From positions 1 to 63,902 of the forward strand of contig JAFPXC010000029.1 in the NCBI GenBank assembly GCA_017394805.1: a stretch of DNA of 63,902 nt. The letters are read 5' to 3'. A model generated the notes under the pieces. It made no database searches. It saw nothing but the letters and a program-made list of their open reading frames with translations, and was not told the origin of the DNA. Positions 1-7,553 of the stretch are shown here, one piece after another. The position numbers and the translations under genes were made by a program. This DNA is from Clostridia bacterium. GTDB taxonomy: Bacteria > Bacillota > Clostridia > Christensenellales > CAG-1252. Every line of letters starts with the position of its first letter. The stretch's first letter is position 1.

Positions 1-1
1 G

Positions 2-79
2 AAAGAATATTACGAGTCCGAAGACGGCTTCCGCATCCAATCCTACGAAATCAACGCGTATTATCCGCCCGAGGTTTAA
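2..79 (+). CDS. C-terminal end of an unknown protein (partial)
   Basis: Only the last 25 codons are inside the window. The frame that begins at base 2 is open to a TAA at 77-79 and ends in the residues YEINAYYPPEV. The other forward frames give no comparable tail. Too little is visible to assign a function. It converges on the minus-strand gene that ends at 196. Confidence 0.5.
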   Translation, partial: KEYYESEDGFRIQSYEINAYYPPEV

Positions 80-124
80 CGCTCACGCCTCACGCCGACG
101 AGCTCACGCGCGTACACTTCTCAT

Positions 125-182
125 GACGGAATTATACCGCCCTGTTTTTTATATGCCTTATACGTATAGGGGGAATTCGTGA
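125..182. repeat. Palindromic intergenic element, copy A
   Basis: This intergenic stretch between two convergent genes matches the reverse complement of the hairpin at 4990-5035. Shared blocks are ACGGAATT on one side and a core of the form GCC-ATAC-GTATAGGGG followed by ATTC-GTG on the other. Copy A carries roughly 20 extra bases, including a T-run, inside the element and is less perfectly paired. It could be a REP-like dispersed element or a decayed transcription terminator. Confidence 0.35.
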
Positions 183-195
183 CAAATGTGGTCGT

Positions 196-711
196 TTATT
201 CTCCATCGTCGAAGGGGTCGGCGGGCATATCGTAGGGCAACACGTCCTCTTCGGTGGGGGCGGTCATGCCCGCGAAGAGCAAGACGGCTTGGTACACCGT
301 GTCCTCGGCGAACACCCGCCACAGGTCGCGGATGGTCGGTAGGGGGTCGCCTTTGCCGACAACGCCCAACAAAATCGAGTCGTCCTCGTCCAAGGTGGCG
401 ACCACGGGCGGGAAATCCGTTTGCAGTTCGTTCGCCATTGCGACGGCTTCCTCGCGGAAACGGGCGCAGACGGGCGGAACATACATCTCCACGAAGAAGG
501 TCTCGTCTTCGTGCAGGATGATATCCAGCTCCATCTCTTCCAGGATGCCGTAGTTGACCAAGCACAGAAAGGCGCGGTTGCCGTGGTCTTTCTCTTCGTC
601 CCAGCCGATAGAAGAAAACGCCGAGGCCGTAGCCTCGGTCGAGCGGAGAAACGCGCGTACTTCTTTGTAATAGGCGGGTTTCACGGTTAGAATTTGAGGA
701 AAGAGAACCAT
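196..711 (-). CDS. Hypothetical acidic cytosolic protein, 171 aa
   Basis: No family recognised. The product is 171 residues, has no signal peptide or membrane segment, and is acidic, with an Asp/Glu-rich end (DMPADPFDDGE). Hydrophobic strands alternate with charged turns, as in a small alpha/beta domain; a YbjN-like or chaperone-like fold is possible but unproven. The ATG at 709-711 lies inside the end of the upstream membrane-protein gene (25-nt overlap), so the two are probably co-transcribed and translationally coupled. No clear Shine-Dalgarno precedes this start, which makes the exact start less certain. Confidence 0.6.
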   Translation of the reverse strand: MVLFPQILTVKPAYYKEVRAFLRSTEATASAFSSIGWDEEKDHGNRAFLCLVNYGILEEMELDIILHEDETFFVEMYVPPVCARFREEAVAMANELQTDFPPVVATLDEDDSILLGVVGKGDPLPTIRDLWRVFAEDTVYQAVLLFAGMTAPTEEDVLPYDMPADPFDDGE

Positions 712-1040
712 TCGGCGAGTTTATTGACGCCCACGCCCAGGTATTCGCCCTTGAACGCCAAGGCGTACACCAACATACCCGCAATGGCGAAGCCGAACAG
801 TATGGTCACGATGAGACCGAACACGGTCAGGCCTTTCTTACCCACGGAATTGCCGGTGAATATCCACCACAACCCGCACAAAAGGAACAAAACCGCCGTC
901 AGCCCGAAATAGCCGAGTTGCTGATACAGCCCCAACGTGCCGCCCTCGCCGAAGTGATTGATATACACGTTGACGAACAGCAGGTTGACTACGCCCAGCA
1001 CGAACCACAATATCCACAAAAAATGCCACCACTTACGCAT
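687..1040 (-). CDS. Small integral membrane protein, 117 aa
   Basis: Unknown family. Three hydrophobic segments are visible at about residues 5-25 (after the start MRKWWHFLWILWF), 43-62 and 74-95, separated by short polar loops, so it should sit in the cytoplasmic membrane. The start ATG at 1038-1040 is preceded on this strand by a good ribosome site (GGGAGG) and a near-consensus promoter. It is first in a two-gene unit with the overlapping acidic protein downstream. No catalytic motif is visible. Confidence 0.7.
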   Translation of the reverse strand: MRKWWHFLWILWFVLGVVNLLFVNVYINHFGEGGTLGLYQQLGYFGLTAVLFLLCGLWWIFTGNSVGKKGLTVFGLIVTILFGFAIAGMLVYALAFKGEYLGVGVNKLAEWFSFLKF

Positions 1041-1069
1041 AAGTGCCTCCCACGTTTTTTGATACGTCT

Positions 1070-1098
1070 ATTATAGGTCTATTTTGCCGCTTTGTCAA
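1070..1098 (-). promoter_or_regulatory. Consensus SigA-type promoter for the membrane-protein unit
   Basis: Read on the minus strand this is TTGACA (1093-1098), a 17-bp spacer and TATAAT (1070-1075). It lies 30 bp upstream of the start codon at 1040, with a GGGAGG ribosome site between. This is the best-matching promoter in the window. Confidence 0.75.
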
Positions 1099-1172
1099 CG
1101 CCTTGACGAAAAGAGCGGCGGTGGCGGCGCAAGTAAAAAAATGACAAAATGTCCCAAGGCGAATGCAAATAG

Positions 1173-1201
1173 TTGCTACGCTATGCGTTATTTGATATAA
1201 T
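1173..1201 (+). promoter_or_regulatory. Promoter of iorA-iorB-asnS
   Basis: TTGCTA at 1173-1178 and TATAAT at 1196-1201 are 17 bp apart. TGA just before the -10 gives an extended -10 (TGnTATAAT). It is 60 bp upstream of the iorA start. Confidence 0.7.
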
Positions 1202-1260
1202 ATAACGGTCAATTTTCGGTTTGAACCGTATTGATAATTCACGCGAACGCAGGAGAAAAC

Positions 1261-2961
1261 ATGAAACAACTGATGTTGACCAATCAAGCCATCGCTTTGG
1301 GCGCTTGGGAAGCGGGCGTCAAGGTGGTGTCTTCCTACCCCGGCACGCCAAGTACCGAGATTACCGAAAATACGGCCAAGTACAAGGAGATACACAGCGA
1401 ATGGGCGCCCAACGAAAAGGTAGCCCTCGAGGTGGGTATCGGCGCCTCTTTGGCGGGTGCCCGCGCCATGGTTTGCATGAAACACGTGGGGCTCAACGTG
1501 GCGGCCGATCCTCTCTTTACGGCGGCCTACACGGGCGTGGGCGGCGGCCTCGTATTGGTAGTCGCGGACGACCCCGGTATGCACAGCTCCCAAAACGAGC
1601 AGGACAGCCGCTTCTACGCGCGTTCGGCGCACGTGCCTATGGTGGAGCCTTCGGACAGTGCCGAGGCCGTGGCCTTCGTCAAGTGGGCGTACGAATTGTC
1701 CGAGCAATACGACACCCCCGTCATTTTGCGTACCACCACGCGCATTGCGCACGCGCAGTCGGTCGTGGAGATAGGCGAGCGCGAGGAGTTGCCTTTGCGC
1801 GAGTACGTCAAGAACGCGAGTAAGTACGTGATGGTGCCCGGCCACGCCAAACAACGCCACCTGGTCGTCGAGGCCCGTGAGGAACGGCTCAAGGCCGATT
1901 GCCTTGCGTTCCCCCAAAACCGCGTGGAGATGCGCGATACCCAAGTGGGCGTCGTGTGTGCGGGCGCTATCTATCAGCACGTCCGCGAGGCTATGCCCAC
2001 GGCGTCCGTCTTCAAGGTCGGCATGGTCTATCCTTTGCCCATCGCCGCCATCGGCGCGTTCGCCGCGAAGGTGGACAAGTTGCTGGTCGTGGAAGAGTTG
2101 GAGCCCTTTATCGAGAATCAACTCAAAGCGAACGGCATCCCCTGCGTGGGCAAAGAGTTGTTCGGCTTGCAGGGCGAGATCACCGTGGCTGCCATTCGGC
2201 AGAAAGTGTTGGGCGAGGACGCCCCCGTGGCGGCCAAAGTCCCCGCACGTCCCCCCCTTTTGTGCGCCGGTTGCCCCCATCGCGGCGTGTACTACGTCCT
2301 CAAAAAACTGCGTTGCGTGGTCAATAGCGATATCGGTTGCTATTCGTTGGGCGCGTTGGCGCCTTTGTCCGCCGTGGACAGCGTGGTGTGTATGGGCGCC
2401 TCCCTCGGTATGGCGCACGGTTTCAAGTATGCCCGTCCCGACGCCAAAAACGTGGCGGTCATCGGCGATAGCACTTTCGTGCACAGCGGCGTCACCGGGC
2501 TTATCAACGCGGTCTACAACCAAAGCGGCATCACGTTGATCATTCTGGACAACCGCACCACGGGCATGACCGGTCATCAGGACCACCCCGCCACGGGCAA
2601 GACCTGTATGGGCAATCCCGCGCCCGTTTTGGACCTCGAACGGCTGTGTTTGGCCTGCGGCGTCTCCAAAGTGGACGTGGTCGACCCCTACGATATGCCC
2701 GCGTTCGAGGCCGTCCTCAAAGATGCGTTGGCCGACCCCAAGGAGCGCGTCATCATCACCAGACGGGCGTGCATCATGAAAGAGCGTCCCCAAGGGCGCA
2801 AGCCGTTGTCCGTCAAGGATTGCCGCGGGTGCGGCAAGTGCTTGGGGTTGGGCTGTCCCGCCATCGTCAAGCGCGAGGGCAAGGCCGTCATCGACGGCAC
2901 GCAATGTTTGGGCTGCAACCTCTGCAAAGAGGTATGCCCCTTCGGCTGTATAGGAGAATAG
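1261..2961 (+). CDS. iorA: Indolepyruvate:ferredoxin oxidoreductase, alpha subunit
   Basis: Catalytic subunit of the two-subunit enzyme that oxidatively decarboxylates aryl-pyruvates (indolepyruvate, phenylpyruvate) to aryl-acetyl-CoA and reduces ferredoxin, an anaerobic route of aromatic amino-acid fermentation. The 566-aa length is typical for the family. Visible landmarks are the N-terminal pyrimidine-binding region with the SSYPGTPSTE motif, a TPP/Mg motif near residue 402 (GDSTFVHSGV), and two C-terminal [4Fe-4S] cysteine sets at C521/C524/C527/C532 and C549/C552/C555/C559. The ATG at 1261 is chosen over the in-frame upstream TTG (1231) because an AGGAG site lies just before it. iorB begins 2 nt after the stop, so the two subunits are made together. 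Confidence 0.95.
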   Translation: MKQLMLTNQAIALGAWEAGVKVVSSYPGTPSTEITENTAKYKEIHSEWAPNEKVALEVGIGASLAGARAMVCMKHVGLNVAADPLFTAAYTGVGGGLVLVVADDPGMHSSQNEQDSRFYARSAHVPMVEPSDSAEAVAFVKWAYELSEQYDTPVILRTTTRIAHAQSVVEIGEREELPLREYVKNASKYVMVPGHAKQRHLVVEAREERLKADCLAFPQNRVEMRDTQVGVVCAGAIYQHVREAMPTASVFKVGMVYPLPIAAIGAFAAKVDKLLVVEELEPFIENQLKANGIPCVGKELFGLQGEITVAAIRQKVLGEDAPVAAKVPARPPLLCAGCPHRGVYYVLKKLRCVVNSDIGCYSLGALAPLSAVDSVVCMGASLGMAHGFKYARPDAKNVAVIGDSTFVHSGVTGLINAVYNQSGITLIILDNRTTGMTGHQDHPATGKTCMGNPAPVLDLERLCLACGVSKVDVVDPYDMPAFEAVLKDALADPKERVIITRRACIMKERPQGRKPLSVKDCRGCGKCLGLGCPAIVKREGKAVIDGTQCLGCNLCKEVCPFGCIGE

Positions 2962-2963
2962 AT

Positions 2964-3524
2964 ATGAATATTTTAATCGTTGGCGTCGGCGGTCAAGGCA
3001 CCCTGCTTGCCGCCAAAGTGTTGGGCGAATACGCCGCGCTCCAAGGCTACGAAGTCAAGCTGAGCGAGGTGCACGGTATGTCGCAGCGCGGCGGCAGCGT
3101 GGTCACGCACGTGCGCTTCGGCGCGGAGATTCATACCCCTGTTATATGGGAGGGCGGCGCAGACGTCGTTCTGGCCTTTGAGCCGCTGGAAGCCTTGCGC
3201 TACGCGCACTACCTCACCAAAGAGGGCAAAGTGCTGACCAACGGCACGCCCCTGCCCCCCATGTCCGTGGCCACGGGTTTGGCCGCCTATCCCGACGTTC
3301 CCGCCGAGTTGGCGGCGGCGGGCATCGCGACGACGTATATCCCCGCCACCGATTTGGCGCTTGCGGCGGGCAGCATCAAATGCGTTAATATGGTCATGAT
3401 AGGCGCGCTCGCCAAGGCGTTGGGCTTGGATTACGACGTGATGCAGACGGCCGTCCGCAATACCGTCAAAAAAGCGTTGGATATGAATTTGGAAGCCGTC
3501 AGGCTCGGATATATACAGGAATAA
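2964..3524 (+). CDS. iorB: Indolepyruvate:ferredoxin oxidoreductase, beta subunit
   Basis: Small (gamma-type) subunit partnering IorA. The 186-aa product begins with a glycine-rich MNILIVGVGGQGTLLAAKVL segment and carries the family motif SEVHGMSQRGGSV, typical of the 2-oxoacid:ferredoxin oxidoreductase gamma/beta domain. The start ATG at 2964 has an AGGAG site at 2952-2956 inside the end of iorA. The adjacent, nearly overlapping arrangement with iorA supports the assignment. asnS follows after 5 nt, which suggests one mRNA. Confidence 0.94.
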   Translation: MNILIVGVGGQGTLLAAKVLGEYAALQGYEVKLSEVHGMSQRGGSVVTHVRFGAEIHTPVIWEGGADVVLAFEPLEALRYAHYLTKEGKVLTNGTPLPPMSVATGLAAYPDVPAELAAAGIATTYIPATDLALAAGSIKCVNMVMIGALAKALGLDYDVMQTAVRNTVKKALDMNLEAVRLGYIQE

Positions 3525-3529
3525 GGATT

Positions 3530-4912
3530 ATGAAACACATTGATATAGCAGACATTTTGGCAAAACGATACAACGGGCAAACGGTAGACGTTTGCGGCTG
3601 GGTGCGCAGCGGTCGCGACAGCAAGAATATGGCGTTTTTGAGCCTCAACGACGGCACGACTTTGGCGCATTTGCAGGTCGTGTTGGACAAAGCGCAATTC
3701 GCCGACGTCGCGCCCTTCTTGCGGTTGGGCATCGCCGTCAAGGTGACGGGCAAGGTTGTGGACGCCGTGGCCAACCAAGGCGGCGTGGAAGTCAACGCCG
3801 ACGAGGTGGTCGTATTGGGCGAGTGCCCCTTGGACTATCCCTTGCAGAAGAAACGCCACACCTTGGAGTATCTGCGCACCATTCCCCAGCTTCGCTTGCG
3901 CACCAATACCTTCAACGCCGTGTTCCGCGTGCGTTCGGTGCTGGCGGGCGCGTTGCACGCCTTCTTCCAGGCGCGTCATTTCAGCTATATCCACACTCCG
4001 CTTATCACGGGTAGCGATTGCGAGGGCGCGGGCGAGGTCTTCCGTGTCACCACCCATCCCTTCTCCACCCCCTACCAAACGGAAGAGGAGTATTACGCCA
4101 ACGATTTCTTCGGCAAGAAGGCGGGGCTTAGCGTGTCCGGCCAGTTGGAGGGCGAAGTCGCCGCCATGGCGATGGGCAAAATCTACACCTTCGGCCCTTC
4201 GTTCCGCGCCGAAAAGAGCAACACCCCGCGCCACTTGGCCGAGTTTTGGCACCTCGAGCCCGAGGTGGCTTTCGCCGAGTTGCCCGACGTCATCGAGTTG
4301 GCCGAAAGCATGATCAAATACGTCATTTCCGATTTGATGGCCAAGTGCCCCACCGAGCTCGCGTTCTTCGAGCAACACTTCGAGAAAGGGTTGCTGGACA
4401 AACTCAACAATATCGTCAACAACGAGTTTGCCATTCTGGACTACACGGACGCCATCGAGCTGTTGAACAAAGCGGCCCAAGAGGGCGTGCAATTCCAATA
4501 TCCGCACGACTGGGGTTGCGATTTGCAGACCGAACACGAGCGCTATATCACCGAGGTCGTCTACAACAAGCCCGTGTTCGTTATCAACTATCCCAAGGCC
4601 ATCAAATCCTTCTATATGAAGCAGAATCCCGACAGCAAGACCGTCGCCGCTACCGACCTCTTGGTGCCCGGCGTGGGCGAGATCATCGGCGGCAGCGAGC
4701 GTGAGGCCGACCTCGACAAACTCTTGGCCGCCATGCACGAGCGCGATATGAATTTGGACGCCTATCGTGACTACCTCGACCTGCGCAAGTTCGGCTCTTG
4801 CCCCCACGGCGGTTTCGGCTTGGGCTTCGACCGACTGGTGATGTACGTTACGGGTATGTCCAACATCCGCGACGTGCTTCTCTACCCCCGCACGGTCGGC
4901 AACCTCCGCTAA
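3530..4912 (+). CDS. asnS: Asparaginyl-tRNA synthetase
   Basis: Charges tRNA-Asn with asparagine in the cytosol. The 460-aa length is normal. It has an N-terminal OB-fold anticodon-binding domain (residues about 15-110, with VDVCGWVRSGRDSKN), then a class II catalytic domain with motif 2 (FRAEKSNTPRHLAEFW), a GEIIGGSEREA stretch and motif 3 (GFGLGFDRLVMYVTG) near the end. The LEPE and SERE features favour asparaginyl over aspartyl specificity. It lies 5 nt after iorB. The linkage with an amino-acid fermentation enzyme is unusual but has no obvious functional meaning. A palindrome about 80 nt downstream may end the transcript. Confidence 0.95.
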   Translation: MKHIDIADILAKRYNGQTVDVCGWVRSGRDSKNMAFLSLNDGTTLAHLQVVLDKAQFADVAPFLRLGIAVKVTGKVVDAVANQGGVEVNADEVVVLGECPLDYPLQKKRHTLEYLRTIPQLRLRTNTFNAVFRVRSVLAGALHAFFQARHFSYIHTPLITGSDCEGAGEVFRVTTHPFSTPYQTEEEYYANDFFGKKAGLSVSGQLEGEVAAMAMGKIYTFGPSFRAEKSNTPRHLAEFWHLEPEVAFAELPDVIELAESMIKYVISDLMAKCPTELAFFEQHFEKGLLDKLNNIVNNEFAILDYTDAIELLNKAAQEGVQFQYPHDWGCDLQTEHERYITEVVYNKPVFVINYPKAIKSFYMKQNPDSKTVAATDLLVPGVGEIIGGSEREADLDKLLAAMHERDMNLDAYRDYLDLRKFGSCPHGGFGLGFDRLVMYVTGMSNIRDVLLYPRTVGNLR

Positions 4913-4989
4913 GCCAAAGCGCTTCCCCGACGCGAAATCGCCGTCGAAGCCTACGCACGCGGCCGCATTTTTCTGAGGCGATACTATCG

Positions 4990-5035
4990 AATGGCACGGA
5001 ATACCCCTATACGGTATGGGCAATTCCGTGCCATT
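4990..5035. repeat. Perfect 13-bp palindromic hairpin after asnS, copy B
   Basis: AATGGCACGGAAT (4990-5002) is the exact inverse of ATTCCGTGCCATT (5023-5035). The 20-nt middle also pairs partly (CCCTATAC with GTATGGG). Only four Ts follow, so it is a weak intrinsic terminator at best. The sequence recurs, inverted and degenerate, at 125-182, which points to a dispersed intergenic palindrome that may also end asnS transcription. Confidence 0.55.
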
Positions 5036-5133
5036 TTCGCTGCTTCGGTGCGTTTGCGGACGGGGTTTCGACGGGGGGACGGCCAAAATGTGAATTTCGG
5101 TTCGGTTTTTGCGCAAAAAGAGAGGGAAAACGC

Positions 5134-5163
5134 TTGATAAATTGCCTATTGACTTGGTATAAT
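5134..5163 (+). promoter_or_regulatory. Promoter of copZ-copA
   Basis: TTGATA (5134-5139), an 18-bp spacer and TATAAT (5158-5163), with TGG before the -10 making it an extended -10. A GAGGT ribosome site follows before the copZ start. No convincing CopY- or CsoR-type operator could be recognised. Confidence 0.65.
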
Positions 5164-5193
5164 TATAGAAGAAAAATAGTGAGGTAGAATAAT

Positions 5194-5400
5194 ATGAAAA
5201 AAGATACTGCCGTTATCGGCGTTACGGATATGATGTGCGCGCATTGCGAAGCCTCGGTCGAAAAGGCGCTCGCCGCTTTGGGCGTCAAGGCCAAAGCCGA
5301 CAAGGATAAAAAAGAGGTGGTCGTGACCTACGACGCGAAGAAAGTTTCGCTCGACGAGATGAAGGCCGCCATCGTCGAGGCAGGGTTCACCGTAGCATGA
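5194..5400 (+). CDS. copZ: Copper chaperone, heavy-metal-associated domain
   Basis: A 68-residue stand-alone HMA domain, the usual length for CopZ. The metal-binding motif is MMCAHC, with two cysteines spaced CxxC near residues 15-18. It should bind Cu(I) in the cytosol and pass it to the adjacent ATPase. Its TGA overlaps the copA ATG (ATGA at 5397-5400), so the two are translationally coupled. The chain is rich in Lys and Asp (KADKDKKE). Other soft metals cannot be excluded by motif alone. Confidence 0.88.
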   Translation: MKKDTAVIGVTDMMCAHCEASVEKALAALGVKAKADKDKKEVVVTYDAKKVSLDEMKAAIVEAGFTVA

Positions 5401-7436
5401 GGACGGAGAAACTTGGCATCGACGGAATGCACTGCACCAACTGTTCGCGGTCGGTGGAGCGTGCGTTTGCCCGCTTGGACGGCATAGACGTCAAAGTGTT
5501 GCTCGCCGAGAACGCGGGCGTTTTTACCTATGACGAAACGCAATGGAATCACGCGCGTATTGCCAAGGAATTGCGGTCCCTCGGTTTTTCTCTGCACCGC
5601 GACGCCAAGGTGGACTCCGAGTTGGTGCGCCTCGTCGTGGGCGCTGTTTTCACCCTGCCGTTGATGGTGTGTATGATTTTGATGATGGCCGAGGTGGACT
5701 ATCCCCATTGGGTCAACTACGTGCAGTTCGGTTTGTGCACGGTGGTCATGGGGCTACTGGGCTTGCGCTACTATCGCGGCGCGGCGAGAGACCTGCGGCA
5801 GGGTGTTTTGGGTATGGACGTATTGGTTGCGCTGGGCACTACGGTCGCCTACGTCTATTCTACGGTGTTGCTGTTTGTTTACCACCGCCACATGCTCTAT
5901 TTCGACACGGCCGCTATGCTCCTCACCATCATCTCGGTCGGCAAGTATATCGAGGGCAAGAGCAAGGTCAAAAGCGCCGCCGCTTTGCGCGAACTGATGG
6001 CCTTGCGCCCCAACGTCGCGTTGGTGCTGTCGGACGGGCAAACGCACGAGGTGGATACCGCCGAGGTGGCGGTCGGCGAGGTGGTCGTCGTCGCATCGGG
6101 CGCCAACGTGCCCTTGGACGGCCGCGTGCTGTCGGGCGTCGCCGACGTGGACGAATCCATGCTCACGGGCGAGTCTATGCCCGTCGCCAAAGAGGCGGGC
6201 GACGAGGTCTACGCGGGCACCGTACTCACGGCCGGCAATTTGACCGTTGAAGTCACCAAAGCGGACAAGGAGACCTATCTCGCGGGCATCATTGCCAGAG
6301 TCGATCAGATTCAGCAAGAGAAACCGCACGTTCAGCGCGTCGCCGACCGCGTGGCCACCGTCTTCGTACCCACGGTATTGGTGCTCTCCGCTTTGTGCTT
6401 CGTCGTGGGATTTTGGGGGTTGAAGTTAGCGCTTGACGCGGCTATCAACCGCGCGGTGGCCGTATTGGTCATCTCGTGTCCCTGTTCTTTGGGGTTGGCC
6501 GCCCCCTTGTCCATCGTGGTGGGCACCACGCGTGCCTCGCGCATGGGCATTCTCTACCAAAACAGCGAGATTTTCGAGAAGTTTCATCACGTGGATTGCG
6601 TTTGCTTCGACAAAACGGGCACTTTGTCCACGGGCGAATTTGCCGTCGTATCGGCGGAGTCTACCGCGGACGCGGACGACGTGGTCTATACGTTGGAGAG
6701 CGTTTCGCAACACCCCATCGCCAAGGCCATCACCGCCTATTTGGCGCAAAAAGGCGCCCACGTATTGGCCGATTGGCTGCCAACCGAGGAAGTGGGTCGC
6801 GGCGTGCGCTGCGGCGAATGGTTCGTAGACAAGTCGGGCGACACAGTGTTGCTGCACCGCGAGGGGCAGGTCGTTGCGCGGTACGTTTTGGCGGATTCGG
6901 TCAAAGATGACGCCGCCGCCACCGTCGCCAAGTTGCGGAATAGCGGCGTGGCCGTGTATATGCTGACGGGCGACAGCCGCTCGGTTGCCGAGCGGGTGGC
7001 CCGCGAGGTGGGCGTCGACGAGGATAAAGTCTTCTCCGAGGTCAAGCCCGAGGATAAGTGCGCCGTCCTGGCCTCGTTGCAAAGCGAGGGCAAAAAGGTC
7101 GCTTTCGTTGGCGATGGCATCAACGACAGCCCCGCTTTGTCCCAGGCCGACTTCGCCATTGCGATGGGCGGCGGCGCGGACGTAGCCAAAACTTTGGCCG
7201 ACGTCACGGTGGTGGGCAAAGGCCTTATGCAGGTCTACCACGGACTTCGGCTCAGCCAAAAAGTCTATCGCAACGTCATCGAGAACTTCATCTGGGCGTT
7301 CAGTTACAACTTGGTGGCCATACCGTTGGCGTTCGCGGGCATATTGCCCCCCTTGGTTGCGGGGTTGTGTATGGCGTTCAGCAATATCACGGTGGTCCTC
7401 AACGCGTTGCGCCTAAGGCGCACCAAATTGGACTAA
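5397..7436 (+). CDS. copA: Copper-exporting P1B-type ATPase
   Basis: Pumps Cu(I) out across the membrane at the cost of ATP. The 679-aa product has one N-terminal HMA domain (GMHCTNCSRSVE, residues about 7-18), paired membrane helices from about 70 to 190, the actuator motif MLTGES, the intramembrane metal site CPC at residues 361-363 (ISCPCSLGLAAP; Ser replaces the common Ala), the phosphorylated Asp405 in DKTGT, the HP signature (SQHPIAKAI), and the hinge GDGINDSPAL. It is slightly short because it has only one HMA domain. It directly follows copZ with a 4-nt overlap, and no regulator gene is adjacent. Confidence 0.93.
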   Translation: MRTEKLGIDGMHCTNCSRSVERAFARLDGIDVKVLLAENAGVFTYDETQWNHARIAKELRSLGFSLHRDAKVDSELVRLVVGAVFTLPLMVCMILMMAEVDYPHWVNYVQFGLCTVVMGLLGLRYYRGAARDLRQGVLGMDVLVALGTTVAYVYSTVLLFVYHRHMLYFDTAAMLLTIISVGKYIEGKSKVKSAAALRELMALRPNVALVLSDGQTHEVDTAEVAVGEVVVVASGANVPLDGRVLSGVADVDESMLTGESMPVAKEAGDEVYAGTVLTAGNLTVEVTKADKETYLAGIIARVDQIQQEKPHVQRVADRVATVFVPTVLVLSALCFVVGFWGLKLALDAAINRAVAVLVISCPCSLGLAAPLSIVVGTTRASRMGILYQNSEIFEKFHHVDCVCFDKTGTLSTGEFAVVSAESTADADDVVYTLESVSQHPIAKAITAYLAQKGAHVLADWLPTEEVGRGVRCGEWFVDKSGDTVLLHREGQVVARYVLADSVKDDAAATVAKLRNSGVAVYMLTGDSRSVAERVAREVGVDEDKVFSEVKPEDKCAVLASLQSEGKKVAFVGDGINDSPALSQADFAIAMGGGADVAKTLADVTVVGKGLMQVYHGLRLSQKVYRNVIENFIWAFSYNLVAIPLAFAGILPPLVAGLCMAFSNITVVLNALRLRRTKLD

Positions 7437-7452
7437 ACGTCCGCCGTTTCGC

Positions 7453-7481
7453 TTGTCAATCCGCGCGGCGCGTGGTATAAA
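7453..7481 (+). promoter_or_regulatory. Promoter of the adenine deaminase gene
   Basis: TTGTCA (7453-7458), 17 bp, TATAAA (7476-7481), with TGG directly before the -10. It lies about 70 nt upstream of the start codon. A GC-rich hairpin lies in the leader. Confidence 0.6.
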
Positions 7482-7490
7482 ATTCGTATA

Positions 7491-7514
7491 GAGGGCGCGC
7501 TACGCGCCGCCCTC
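7491..7514 (+). promoter_or_regulatory. GC-rich hairpin in the ade leader
   Basis: GAGGGCGCG and CGCCGCCCTC flank a 5-nt loop and pair with one bulged C. The hairpin lies just after the expected transcription start and 23 nt before the AAAGGAG ribosome site. No T-run follows, so it is not a simple terminator. It may stabilise the 5' end or be a small control element. It does not resemble a purine riboswitch aptamer. Confidence 0.35.
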
Positions 7515-7553
7515 GTCAAAGCCGAACGTTCGAGCGAAAGGAGTGCGTATTTT

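Noticed and set aside
1033..2904. Minus-strand frame of 623 codons across iorA
   Set aside because: It is a shadow of codon bias; iorA on the plus strand has all family motifs and its own promoter.
4798..5187. Plus-strand frame of 129 codons over the asnS end and the following gap
   Set aside because: It overlaps the conserved motif 3 of asnS in another frame, runs through a palindrome and lacks a ribosome site.
7482..7553. Purine riboswitch before adenine deaminase
   Set aside because: The leader is about 70 nt with one simple hairpin and lacks the three-way junction and conserved loops of the purine aptamer.
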